Shown here one piece after another: positions 16,325-23,989 of a stretch of DNA of 23,989 bases. This stretch comes from a virus: positions 1 through 23,989 of IMG/VR virus record IMGVR_UViG_3300031594_000015; one strand, 5' to 3'. Numbering within the stretch: position 1 is the stretch's first letter; each line of letters starts with the position of its first letter. A program made the translations under genes and the position numbers. Below the pieces are notes generated by a model that did no database searches, was not told the DNA's origin, and saw only the letters and a program-made list of their open reading frames with translations.

Positions 16325-17773
16325 TTAGATTCCTTTGAATAATACAAAGTTGTTAGCAGCTTGAGTTACTAAACATCTTTCAGATAGGAAGTTTACTTCC
16401 ATAGCATCAAGAGTTGAAGTAAATGCACCACCAGCAGAACCAGTTAACCAAGACTTCATTCTTCTGTCATCAGATTGTGAAGCTCTGTAACGTACATGTA
16501 AGAATGGTCTACGGATATTAGTTCCTAAAACTTGATCATATACTGTAGAAGTTCCAGCTGGTACTAATACACCTTCAATTGAATTGATACCTACAATACC
16601 ACCTCTTGTAGAAGCATCATTTAAGTATTTCCAATCTGTTTTGTAAAAGTCATAAGAACCTCTTCTAAATCCTGAAAATCCAAGATTTAAAGCCATTTCT
16701 TCAGAATTTTCAAATAATCCAAAAGCAGTACCTCCAGCGAATCCACCAGAAATAGAAGCTAACATATCGTCAAAATCAAGAGATGTTTGTCTCTGTAGGA
16801 ATAACATGTTTTCTTCAATTGCTCCTTGAGTATCTAAATTCTTAAGGATAGCATCAAATTCATCAAGTCCAGCAGCAGCAGTAAATCCTACTTCTACATT
16901 TCCACGAGATTGAATAGCAGCAAATAAACCTTCAGTTCCAGGGTTTGTACCAATAGTTCCAGCAATTTGATTATACTCACCTTCTACCATAGCCATTTCT
17001 AAGTGATCTTCAAAACGTAAACGTGTTTCAGATTCAGCTTTTAAATACCATAAGTATCCAGAAGTTCCGTCTTCAGTTGCAACTTCAACCCATCCAATTT
17101 GAGCCATATCAGATCCATTGATCACAAATTGATCACGAATAATAATTGGCGAATTAGAATACTGTGTAAAAGAAGGGGTTATAGAAACTCTTGTGTTAGC
17201 GTTTTGAGCACCAGCCCCTGCAGCTACACCAGCTAAGTTAGAACCTTTTGCGTAATCAGAACCGTATACAAATATTTTTAGTCCTGCATTAGCAACTCCA
17301 AAAGTAGCAACTATTGTTTGAGCTACTGGCGCGTAAGGCACAACAACAAGAACACCTGTTGTTGTGTTTGATTGCGTTACTAAAGCTTTTGCTTCAGCTC
17401 CAGAAGCGGGATCAAGTATAACAATAGTGTCATTTATTGAAATAACATTTACAATAGTAGCTCCAACTGGAATAGTAAGCTGATTAGCAGTACCACCAGC
17501 AGCTCCAGTCAAAACGTTTTGATAAGAGACGTGCAGTCTATTTTGTTCAGACCAAATTACTTGATCAGATGTCATTGGCATTTCAGCGCCAACCATTCTT
17601 AAAAAGCCAGACAACGTTCTGTTTCCATAACGCTCTACTTCAGCTTCGTATACTTCTGGTAGATATTGTTGTGCAAAATCATTTGCACCGTTGTTAAATT
17701 GTAGGTAGTTACTAGGCAGGAGTTGTTGAGCCTGCGAAGGTATTAAACTACCAAATTGAGGAGTTAAAGCCAT
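16325..17773 (-). CDS. Major capsid protein (482 aa)
   Basis: It sits directly after portal and scaffold, has a typical MCP length, and uses more balanced codons than its neighbours, as expected for a highly expressed product. A helical N-terminus (about 1-60) leads to VIWSEQNRLHVSYQN (72-86), then a strand-rich insertion at about 95-172, then a helical core (LWYLKAESETRLRFEDHLEM, about 241-260) and a beta-rich C-terminus. A HK97-type fold is expected but not provable by eye. No prohead protease gene was seen. The leader is A-rich without Shine-Dalgarno, and a hairpin follows the gene. The assignment rests on order, length and composition. Confidence 0.85.
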   Translation of the reverse strand: MALTPQFGSLIPSQAQQLLPSNYLQFNNGANDFAQQYLPEVYEAEVERYGNRTLSGFLRMVGAEMPMTSDQVIWSEQNRLHVSYQNVLTGAAGGTANQLTIPVGATIVNVISINDTIVILDPASGAEAKALVTQSNTTTGVLVVVPYAPVAQTIVATFGVANAGLKIFVYGSDYAKGSNLAGVAAGAGAQNANTRVSITPSFTQYSNSPIIIRDQFVINGSDMAQIGWVEVATEDGTSGYLWYLKAESETRLRFEDHLEMAMVEGEYNQIAGTIGTNPGTEGLFAAIQSRGNVEVGFTAAAGLDEFDAILKNLDTQGAIEENMLFLQRQTSLDFDDMLASISGGFAGGTAFGLFENSEEMALNLGFSGFRRGSYDFYKTDWKYLNDASTRGGIVGINSIEGVLVPAGTSTVYDQVLGTNIRRPFLHVRYRASQSDDRRMKSWLTGSAGGAFTSTLDAMEVNFLSERCLVTQAANNFVLFKGI

Positions 17774-17787
17774 AATTTTTTTTTGTT

Positions 17788-18984
17788 TTAGTTAAATTTT
17801 TTTGTTTTAATTTTTAGTTTTGTAGAATCAGCTCCTGATATTGCTTTAACTTTTAATCCATTTATAAATATATCTCCTTGAGTAGCTCTAGCTTTAGTGC
17901 TACTTAAGTTTTTTGAGCTATTTACAACGTCTTTAACTGCGTCAGCTTTTCCTTGCTCATAAAAATGAGCGGCAATCTTATCTACATTTTCAGCAGCGTA
18001 CATAGCTTTATGATAACCTTTTGTGTCACTAACATTGCCATCTGCGTCAAGGAACTTCCCGACAAGGTTGTTAATGTTTGATTGGCTTTCTGCAACTTTA
18101 TCACGATTTTGAATGTTGTACTTGTAATTTTTTTCACCAACTTTAATATCGAAACCTTCGAAATTATTGCCAAAATGATTTTTAGTACTTTCTTTAAATT
18201 GTGCGTGTTGTTGCTCAGCTGTTTCTTGCTGCTTATTATATCGGTTAAAAAAGTCCGTAGCTTTTTGTTGGTCTTGAGTAACGCCCGGTCTCAACTTGAT
18301 CTCGTCGTAATATTTACTCTTTGTTTCTTCCAAATAGCTTTTGGCTTTTGCAACTTCTTCTTTAAACGCAATTCTTTTTTTGCGTGCATCTCTATCTTCG
18401 TCGATATCTTCATCAATAATAAAGTCTTCTAGTAACATATCAATGTCTTCACCTTCTAAATAAGGTTTTTCTTTTTTATAGTATTCTTTTAATAATGTAA
18501 TATCATCTACTTGAGAGTAATCCGCATTAAGTCTGGTATAGTCCTCTATTGTCCCACCAGTTTCTTCCATAAATGAAACTAGCTTTTCAATATTATCAGG
18601 CAAAGCTTTACCAAGAATTCTTTCATCTTGTACTGCTTTTTCTACTTGAGCTTCAACTTCTTTAACTTCTTCTTCAGTTACTTCTTTGATTGGAGAAAAC
18701 CCTTCAGGAGTTTCGTGGGACTCTTGTACATGTTCTCCCATCTCTGCGCTATCTCCGGATGGTTTTTCCACAGATACCTCCTTTGTTTCTCCGATTTGAA
18801 TGGCATCTTCTTCTTGTTTTGGAATTATTACTTTTGTAACATCTGGTGGTAATTCAATTAAAGGCTCTTTAATATTTACCTTTATTGGTTCATTGCCTGA
18901 TGTTGTTAATTTTTTAGGAGTTTTCTTTTTAATTTTAAACTCACCTTCCTGTTTAACAGGTTCATTTGTTTTTATTTCTGACAT
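17788..18984 (-). CDS. Capsid scaffolding protein (398 aa)
   Basis: The first 130 residues are very hydrophilic, acidic and low in complexity (Lys/Glu/Pro/Val), so probably disordered. Residues about 185-290 are charged and coiled-coil-like (DIDEDRDARKKRIAFKEEVA, QQETAEQQHAQFKESTKNHF). The C-terminus is strongly basic (TKLKIKTKKFN), as in scaffolds that bind the capsid protein by a basic tail. It lies between portal and MCP, 14 bases before MCP, the standard place for a scaffold. No protease catalytic motif was seen in it, so how the scaffold leaves the prohead is open. Confidence 0.85.
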   Translation of the reverse strand: MSEIKTNEPVKQEGEFKIKKKTPKKLTTSGNEPIKVNIKEPLIELPPDVTKVIIPKQEEDAIQIGETKEVSVEKPSGDSAEMGEHVQESHETPEGFSPIKEVTEEEVKEVEAQVEKAVQDERILGKALPDNIEKLVSFMEETGGTIEDYTRLNADYSQVDDITLLKEYYKKEKPYLEGEDIDMLLEDFIIDEDIDEDRDARKKRIAFKEEVAKAKSYLEETKSKYYDEIKLRPGVTQDQQKATDFFNRYNKQQETAEQQHAQFKESTKNHFGNNFEGFDIKVGEKNYKYNIQNRDKVAESQSNINNLVGKFLDADGNVSDTKGYHKAMYAAENVDKIAAHFYEQGKADAVKDVVNSSKNLSSTKARATQGDIFINGLKVKAISGADSTKLKIKTKKFN

Positions 18985-19005
18985 AATATAATATAATTAA
19001 ATAAT
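18982..19005 (-). promoter_or_regulatory. Conserved A/T-rich leader element before the scaffold gene
   Basis: This leader matches 16238-16261 at 22 of 24 positions, including the ATG. Both copies precede head-morphogenesis genes. Whether it drives transcription or translation cannot be told from sequence alone. Confidence 0.45.
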
Positions 19006-19015
19006 TGTTTACTTT

Positions 19016-21403
19016 TTACATAAGAGCAGGTATACCCTCCTCAGATTTATTTTCAAAGTCTATTGGCAAACTATCGTTTTTTCTTTGACTTATAAGTTCA
19101 CTTTGTTGCGTAGCTTCCATTTTGCTACGAGTATCTTTACGATCTTCAATTTCTCCTTCTTTTTGTTGAGTTGTTTGAACATCTAATTGCTTAAGCTGCA
19201 TGTCATACTGAAATTTAGTTTGCATTTTTTGTGCTTCTAATTTAGCAGCTATTTCCATACGCTGAATCTCCATTTGATTCTTAGATTGTTCAAATTGAAC
19301 ATTTGCACCCATTATAGCTTCTTGCTTTTGCACTTCAGCCATAGCAGTTTTTTCTGCTGTATCGGCTTGCGACTGCCCTTGAGCCGCTATATTAGCTTGT
19401 TGGTTTGCTTGATCTTGCTTACCTTTAGCTTTACGTTTTATCTTAAGCATTTGATTTGCTAGCTTAAGATTTTTAATATTTCTTAAATCTATAGCGTCTT
19501 CAAGATCAATGCCTCCTTGTTGTAATGCGACTTGTATGTTATTTTCTAATTGAGCTTGCTCTTCGTCATCTGGCTCTAGTTCTAAAAATATACCAAAATC
19601 ATGAAGATTTAAATTTACTATTTCATCTAAAGTTTTAATGTTGTATGTAGATATAGAATTTTGTAAAGCACTTCTGGTCAATGGGAATTCTAATGCATCA
19701 GCTATCTTAAGCGCAATGTTTTCGGCTAGTTTAAGAGTAATATAAAGGCTAGACTGATTAATATGCCTAGTCGCTACATTAGATGCGTTAGCAGCCATCT
19801 TTTGAAGCCCTACAAGCGAGTTCTTATCCATAGCAGTACCGTCTCTAGCTTCGTTAAGCCCGGTTACATCACGTATCATTTGTAAATAATATTGATACGT
19901 TTGTATAAGAGCATTAATTTTAGCTTGCCCAGATGAACTGTTAAGTTCTTGAATAGGCACTTTACCTGGATTCATATCACCGTCTTGAGTAAGTGATCTA
20001 CCAACTATCGAACCTGTTTGGAAATACATATTTAATGCTTCCGCTGGATTATAATTAGTTCCGTTACCTAAATCAACTTCTGCAAGTCCATCCATATCTA
20101 GATAGACACCATCTGGCACCATACGAGATAATACTTGTTGCAGTTTTAAATGTGTTAACTGAATCATATCAGCAAAGCCGACACATTTACTTACAATAGA
20201 TTCAATACGGCCTTTGTACATTCTTGGTGCACATAAAGCATAATTCATTTCTACTTTAGTTGTATCAGCCGTAGGCCTAGACATGTTTTCTGCTAGTTCC
20301 CACTTAATCATTTCATTAGAGCCTAATACTTTAGCTCCATTATATAAAACTTCAATAGATCTTGATACTCTTTCAAAGTTATCATTTTCTGGTGGATTAA
20401 ATGAATCCGGCTTTTCTAAAGCTTTTAATAATCCTTGAGGAGTTTCTTTTATTTTAAAAACTTGATTGTGATATGTTTTGTAATCAAAGTATAATACTTG
20501 AACTGTATTTTCGTCGTAATTACCCCAGCCTGTTACATACTGGCTGTTACCTGGCATTGACTGTATTCTTTCAAGTTCTTTTTCTCCAATGTTCGGAAAT
20601 TCTTTTTTAAGCTCAGGTATTGTTATAGACTTTACTTCACCTACATAATATACATCATCAAAGTTTGGATCTTCAGTATAAGAATAAACCACATAAGCCG
20701 GGTCTACATAATCAACTGTAATTCCTTCTGCTGTGTTAAAGCTAGTTTTAGCTACTGCTATACCTAATACAGTTAGATCCATATTTAATCTTCTTCTAGT
20801 AAGATCAAATTTGTTTTGAGCAAGCACGGACGCTATAGCTTCTTCTTCTGCTATTTCTACAGACTGCTTGTAGCTTAGTTGCATGTGCAGCTCTAATTCG
20901 TCTTTAGACTCAGGTACTGTATCAATGTTAGGAGTTTGGTATAAATTAATACCTAAAGTTTGCTGAAGACTATCTAAATATTCTTTAGACACCATATCCT
21001 CGTAGAGCATAGAGGCATAGTCAGTTCTTTTCTTTATAGAAGATGGATCTTGAGCATAAGCTTTAATATCGTAAGCTTTAGCTGAGATACCATTAACAAC
21101 AATATCTACAAACTTAGATAAAATTGGTACAGGCTTCCAGTCTAAGTTTAAATAAGATAAATCACCATTAATAGATAGCTCATCTTTGTATTTTTGTATT
21201 GACTGCTCGCCTCGAGCATATAATCTTAATTGGTGAAATTGATTCCAACTAGTTAAGTATCTATTACCATTAGTACGCCCTTGGCCAAACCATTCGTATT
21301 CGATAGCTTGCCCAACCTGCGTTCCGTATTCCCAGCTTGCTTTTTCTGCATCGCTCACTACTTGACTAGGGAAAGCGCTATTGGTGTTAGTATATATACC
21401 CAT
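19016..21403 (-). CDS. Portal protein (795 aa)
   Basis: It forms the dodecameric channel at one capsid vertex through which TerL loads DNA. Evidence is position between TerL and scaffold, length, and portal-like layout: an N-terminal helical clip region (LRLYARGEQSIQKYK, about 60-74; FVDIVVNGI, about 98-106), an alpha/beta wing (about 190-360), and a long helical stem/crown with QMIRDVTGLNEARDGTA (about 508-524). From about 655 to the end it carries a Gln/Lys/Met-rich coiled-coil barrel extension of about 140 residues. The start codon follows the TerL stop with no gap, so translation is probably coupled. C-terminal barrel extensions are known in podovirus portals such as P22. Confidence 0.9.
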   Translation of the reverse strand: MGIYTNTNSAFPSQVVSDAEKASWEYGTQVGQAIEYEWFGQGRTNGNRYLTSWNQFHQLRLYARGEQSIQKYKDELSINGDLSYLNLDWKPVPILSKFVDIVVNGISAKAYDIKAYAQDPSSIKKRTDYASMLYEDMVSKEYLDSLQQTLGINLYQTPNIDTVPESKDELELHMQLSYKQSVEIAEEEAIASVLAQNKFDLTRRRLNMDLTVLGIAVAKTSFNTAEGITVDYVDPAYVVYSYTEDPNFDDVYYVGEVKSITIPELKKEFPNIGEKELERIQSMPGNSQYVTGWGNYDENTVQVLYFDYKTYHNQVFKIKETPQGLLKALEKPDSFNPPENDNFERVSRSIEVLYNGAKVLGSNEMIKWELAENMSRPTADTTKVEMNYALCAPRMYKGRIESIVSKCVGFADMIQLTHLKLQQVLSRMVPDGVYLDMDGLAEVDLGNGTNYNPAEALNMYFQTGSIVGRSLTQDGDMNPGKVPIQELNSSSGQAKINALIQTYQYYLQMIRDVTGLNEARDGTAMDKNSLVGLQKMAANASNVATRHINQSSLYITLKLAENIALKIADALEFPLTRSALQNSISTYNIKTLDEIVNLNLHDFGIFLELEPDDEEQAQLENNIQVALQQGGIDLEDAIDLRNIKNLKLANQMLKIKRKAKGKQDQANQQANIAAQGQSQADTAEKTAMAEVQKQEAIMGANVQFEQSKNQMEIQRMEIAAKLEAQKMQTKFQYDMQLKQLDVQTTQQKEGEIEDRKDTRSKMEATQQSELISQRKNDSLPIDFENKSEEGIPALM

Positions 21404-23617
21404 TTAACTTATTATTTTTGATGTTGAACCTTTATTATCGTACTTTTTAATACCTAGATCTACCGCCTGTGGTTTTTGTCTAGGTGGATTAGGTGCGTAT
21501 CTGTGTTTATTACAAGCCATTAAAGCTAACCCCGAACTTATAGATGCATCGTGCTTTGTTCTATTATTAATATCAAACTTTGCCCAATCTTCTAATGTTC
21601 TTTGAAAATACACATCACCATAACCGGTTTCTTTTAAACCTACGAAATCATTTATATAAGTTTCTATAGCCGCAGCGTGTGCTTGTTTAATGTCTTCACT
21701 TGAATTAGGTATTCCACCTAGTTCTCTTTCCGTAACAGAAAGTTTATTATATTTTTTATCAGGCCTATTAATTGAATAGCCTCTATAGCCTCTTCTTTTA
21801 AAATGATACAATAATCTTGGTTTATTATTTTCTGCTAGTATTGGCATTCCGTAAAACACACAAGCCATTAGCACATCTTCAAAAAATATTTCAGCGGTTT
21901 GAGGTCTAGCAATATATTCTAAAAAGAAATGATTAGGAGGTACATCCTCCATGCTAAATTTTGTTAAACCGTGAAGAGATCCATTGGATCCTCTGCCGTC
22001 TGTAGTACCTGATATATCGTATGGATCACACCCAAATGCTCCGCAATGCTCATTACCAGGATGATTACTACCATTTTTTATATATCTTTTATTTTGTAAA
22101 TTTTCAGGTGGAACCCAACTAATTAAAAATCTACCATCTTTATTTGGTACAAATATTACTTTAGTATCTTTATGCCCGTTTTCCCATTGAAAACTTCCTT
22201 TGGTTATATTAATTGAGTTTCTAAGATCTTCATTAAAATCTATTTGTTCGTATATCTTAGTTAGATTAAATAAAGATTGCTTGCTTTCATCTCTAAATGC
22301 ATGCTTTGTTGTTCTTGGAAATTGTCTGTAGAATTCATTTAAACTATCTTGATCAGACTTTAATCCTTCTACTTCATTATCCCAATACTCTATTACACCT
22401 TGTGTTATTTTAGAGCCGTGCGGATCTTCAACTTCTTTTTTTGGTGTATTGAATACAGGTATCCCATAAGAATCAATGTATCCTTCGTAGTTCCATTCCA
22501 TAGGTATGAACAAAGAATAGAGTCCTGAGCGAGTCTGTCCATTGGCGTTTCTTTGGGTAACATTTGAGTTGTCATAAAGCTTTTTAAAATTTGCACCTCC
22601 TTTGTCAAGTGAATTTGATGTTGATCCCATCATACACTTTCCAATAACTCTACTACCTAATCTGAGGGTGGTTTTCGTAACCCTCCAGTTGTTGAGGATG
22701 TTGTTCGGCCTTTCCCATTTACCGCTTTCATCATGGACGAGGAGCCTGAGCTTCTCTCCATCGTAGGCATTGTCGCCGGTGTTCTTCCAGTCGATGGTGG
22801 TGTCCAGACCGGTAATTTCTTTAATGGCTTGATTGGAATCAAGTTTTCTACGGGTAAATTTGGAGGCAGGGACTCTGTAGGCAAGTTCGGTCTTGGGCCT
22901 GTCCATTCCGTCCTGTATCGGTTTGAAGAAGAATGGATAGTTAACGGATATTGGTACCACCTTATCTGTGAACATCTTCTTAGCATCGGCACCAGATTTG
23001 GACAATATGCCGTACCGTGAATCCGTGGATATTGTAGCAAGGTTGACCGATTCAGCTGAGGACATAAATGAAAAGCCTGATCGACGGTTTTTAAGATAAC
23101 ACATTCCATAAGACCGTGTGTCTGATTTACAAGCTTCCCAGAAAATGTAGAATAATCTATTTGATTCCCTAAAGTCCGGTTGCCCGACGTCAATCTTACT
23201 CCACTGCAAGTACATATAATTAGTGCCAGTAATGTAAGTAGGAACACCTTTGTTAATGAACCAAAAACCTTCTTCACGCCTTGTAAATTCTTTGTCAATA
23301 TAGTCATACCATTTTTCTTTAAAGTCCAACGGGTATTCTTCCCAGTCAAACACAGATTTAATTCTATTTAATTCTTTTGGGTATGGTGTATAAGCCCACT
23401 TATCTTTTTCAAATTTAACAACATCTTTTACTTTAGGCAAAGCTATTTTAAGGTTTTGTATTTCATAAACCTCGTCTATCTCACCTGTTTTACTTATAAC
23501 TATTAAATCATGCTCTTTGTTATAACCATAATCCCATTTTTTATACCTATTCATTCTGTTAAGAACCTTAGGTTTTATGTAGTCTTTTAAGACTTTATAT
23601 AAAGTTTGCTTATACAT
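21404..23617 (-). CDS. terL: Terminase large subunit (737 aa)
   Basis: This is the packaging ATPase and headful/end nuclease. I choose the ATG at 23617, which overlaps the upstream stop by 8 bases and has AAGGAAGA ahead; a TTG at 23638 would add 7 residues. In this numbering the ATPase has a deviant Walker A, KNRRSGFSF (176-184), with the Lys at the front as in lambda gpA; Walker B LRLLVHDESGKW with D296/E297; and a coupling motif near GKCMMGSTSN (326-335). The RNase H-like nuclease shows GCDPYD (D531), E596 in LAENNKP and D690 in KHDASISSGLALMA. All key acids are present. A high-GC patch covers the ATPase core without breaking the frame. Portal follows directly. Confidence 0.93.
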   Translation of the reverse strand: MYKQTLYKVLKDYIKPKVLNRMNRYKKWDYGYNKEHDLIVISKTGEIDEVYEIQNLKIALPKVKDVVKFEKDKWAYTPYPKELNRIKSVFDWEEYPLDFKEKWYDYIDKEFTRREEGFWFINKGVPTYITGTNYMYLQWSKIDVGQPDFRESNRLFYIFWEACKSDTRSYGMCYLKNRRSGFSFMSSAESVNLATISTDSRYGILSKSGADAKKMFTDKVVPISVNYPFFFKPIQDGMDRPKTELAYRVPASKFTRRKLDSNQAIKEITGLDTTIDWKNTGDNAYDGEKLRLLVHDESGKWERPNNILNNWRVTKTTLRLGSRVIGKCMMGSTSNSLDKGGANFKKLYDNSNVTQRNANGQTRSGLYSLFIPMEWNYEGYIDSYGIPVFNTPKKEVEDPHGSKITQGVIEYWDNEVEGLKSDQDSLNEFYRQFPRTTKHAFRDESKQSLFNLTKIYEQIDFNEDLRNSINITKGSFQWENGHKDTKVIFVPNKDGRFLISWVPPENLQNKRYIKNGSNHPGNEHCGAFGCDPYDISGTTDGRGSNGSLHGLTKFSMEDVPPNHFFLEYIARPQTAEIFFEDVLMACVFYGMPILAENNKPRLLYHFKRRGYRGYSINRPDKKYNKLSVTERELGGIPNSSEDIKQAHAAAIETYINDFVGLKETGYGDVYFQRTLEDWAKFDINNRTKHDASISSGLALMACNKHRYAPNPPRQKPQAVDLGIKKYDNKGSTSKIIS
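22655..23195 (-). other. High-GC, atypical-codon patch inside terL
   Basis: By hand count, 60-base blocks here reach 50% (22681-22740), 58% (22741-22800) and 58% (22861-22920), against roughly a third in flanking blocks. Codons shift to CTC, ATC, ACC, GCC, TCC, AGG and CGG where the rest of the gene uses TTA, ATA/ATT, ACA, GCT and AGA. The patch spans about residues 141-321 of TerL, from just before Walker A to just before the coupling motif, and is in frame throughout. Its edges are approximate. Confidence 0.8.
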
Positions 23618-23891
23618 TTTTAGATCTTCCTTCAGCAAAACCTTTAAAAGATTTTTCTTCTTTTACTTCTTTAGGTTTTTCATTTAGCAAAGCTTCTTCA
23701 GCTTCTAATCTACTTAGTATTTCAAAAGCATCAAATATAGCTAGCTTTTTTGTGGCTGCTGCATTTTTTAATCTATCTGCCGTGATATCGTCTCCTGAAT
23801 CAACAATAGCTTCTTTAGCTACTTTGATTAGCTCCTCAACTGCTACTTGCCCAGCTTGGATTATATTCAACTTCGTTTCCTTGGTATTCAT
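23610..23891 (-). CDS. Small helical protein, candidate terminase small subunit (93 aa)
   Basis: The protein is almost wholly helical and charged: AGQVAVEELIKVAKEAIVDS, then ITADRLKNAAATKKLAIFDA, then a Glu-rich coil (FEILSRLEAEEALLNEKPKE) and a basic end (GFAEGRSKNV). It lies directly ahead of terL and shares 8 bases with it, which suggests translational coupling. Small terminase subunits occupy this place and combine a DNA-binding helical region with a coiled-coil oligomerisation region, so this is a candidate. I do not see a convincing helix-turn-helix. The start overlaps the upstream partial ORF by 56 bases; a TTG 7 codons in would shorten that overlap. Confidence 0.65.
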   Translation of the reverse strand: MNTKETKLNIIQAGQVAVEELIKVAKEAIVDSGDDITADRLKNAAATKKLAIFDAFEILSRLEAEEALLNEKPKEVKEEKSFKGFAEGRSKNV

Positions 23892-23989
23892 ATTTAATTA
23901 CAATATCATTAGATTTCATACAATATAAACGCTTGCCATCAATTAAAAATTCCCACTCACCGTTAGGTGTATAACCTACAAGGTCACCA
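23836..23989 (-). CDS. 3' end of an unknown ORF cut by the right window edge
   Basis: An open frame enters from the right edge and ends at TGA 23836-23838, giving 50 residues ending EYQGNEVEYNPSWASSS. Segments such as YTPNGEWEFLIDGKRLYC read like a real small beta protein, and the strand matches all other genes. It shares 56 bases with the 93-aa gene in another frame, which is long for a phage. Either both are real, or the downstream gene starts later. The function is unknown. Confidence 0.5.
   Translation of the reverse strand, partial: GDLVGYTPNGEWEFLIDGKRLYCMKSNDIVIKYEYQGNEVEYNPSWASSS

Noticed and set aside
18082-18432. A 116-residue plus-strand frame rich in Phe and Ile that resembles a membrane protein
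   Set aside because: It is antisense to the charged scaffold gene. Complementing Lys/Glu codons gives Phe/Leu/Ile, so the hydrophobicity is an artefact.
18628-18852. A 74-residue plus-strand frame rich in Phe and Trp
   Set aside because: It is the shadow of the acidic N-terminus of the scaffold gene.
22733-23020. A 95-residue open frame on the plus strand inside terL
   Set aside because: It is antisense to the same GC-rich patch, with no family signature and no separate leader.
22657-23349. A 230-residue open frame on the minus strand inside terL
   Set aside because: It lies in a different frame of a gene with intact TerL motifs. It is open because the high-GC patch has few stops. Its composition (many Thr, Arg, Pro, Ser) is unlike the neighbours.
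23618-23638. TTG at 23638 as the terL start
   Set aside because: An ATG 21 bases later has a purine-rich run ahead and the typical short overlap with the upstream stop, so the longer form is less likely.
1-23989. CRISPR array, tRNA, rRNA, insertion sequence, integrase or attachment site
   Set aside because: No regularly spaced direct repeats, no cloverleaf with an acceptor end, no transposase or recombinase motifs and no inverted-repeat-bounded element were seen by eye.

Overview
The window looks like one strand of the virion and packaging module of a tailed, podovirus-like phage. Every credible gene is on the minus strand and reads from the right edge to the left edge. DNA is AT-rich, and coding is nearly gapless: the largest intergenic gap is 84 bases and no stretch over 300 bases lacks a gene. 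Most starts sit behind A/T-rich leaders with no clear Shine-Dalgarno sequence, the pattern typical of Bacteroidota. With the protein families present, this suggests a phage of a marine Bacteroidota (Flavobacteriia-like) host. The host is an inference.

Layout in the direction of transcription: a partial small ORF at the right edge; a 93-aa ORF in the usual place of a small terminase subunit; large terminase (TerL); portal; scaffold; major capsid protein (MCP); a terminator-like hairpin; a 274-aa head-associated protein; a second, stronger terminator; a 260-aa connector-like protein; a 413-aa connector-like protein with an extra beta-rich N-terminus; a 1506-aa tail/muzzle-like protein carrying four copies of a small beta module and a cysteine-rich C-terminus; a 493-aa propeller-like tail protein; a 229-aa glycine/alanine-rich internal virion protein; a 366-aa unknown protein; and a giant protein of at least 1817 aa that runs off the left edge.

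The first group packages DNA and builds the head. The middle group closes the portal and forms the short tail. The last group (229 aa, 366 aa and the giant protein) is placed like cargo that is packaged in the head and ejected with the DNA.

Three points deserve most attention. The giant protein combines a HExxH zinc-peptidase signature with a complete set of HAD phosphatase motifs, an architecture like the 'polyvalent' proteins that phages deliver into cells. TerL contains a patch of about 540 bases with much higher GC and different codon use, covering exactly its ATPase core. The 1506-aa tail protein is built from inserted repeats and confines nearly all its cysteines to its last quarter.
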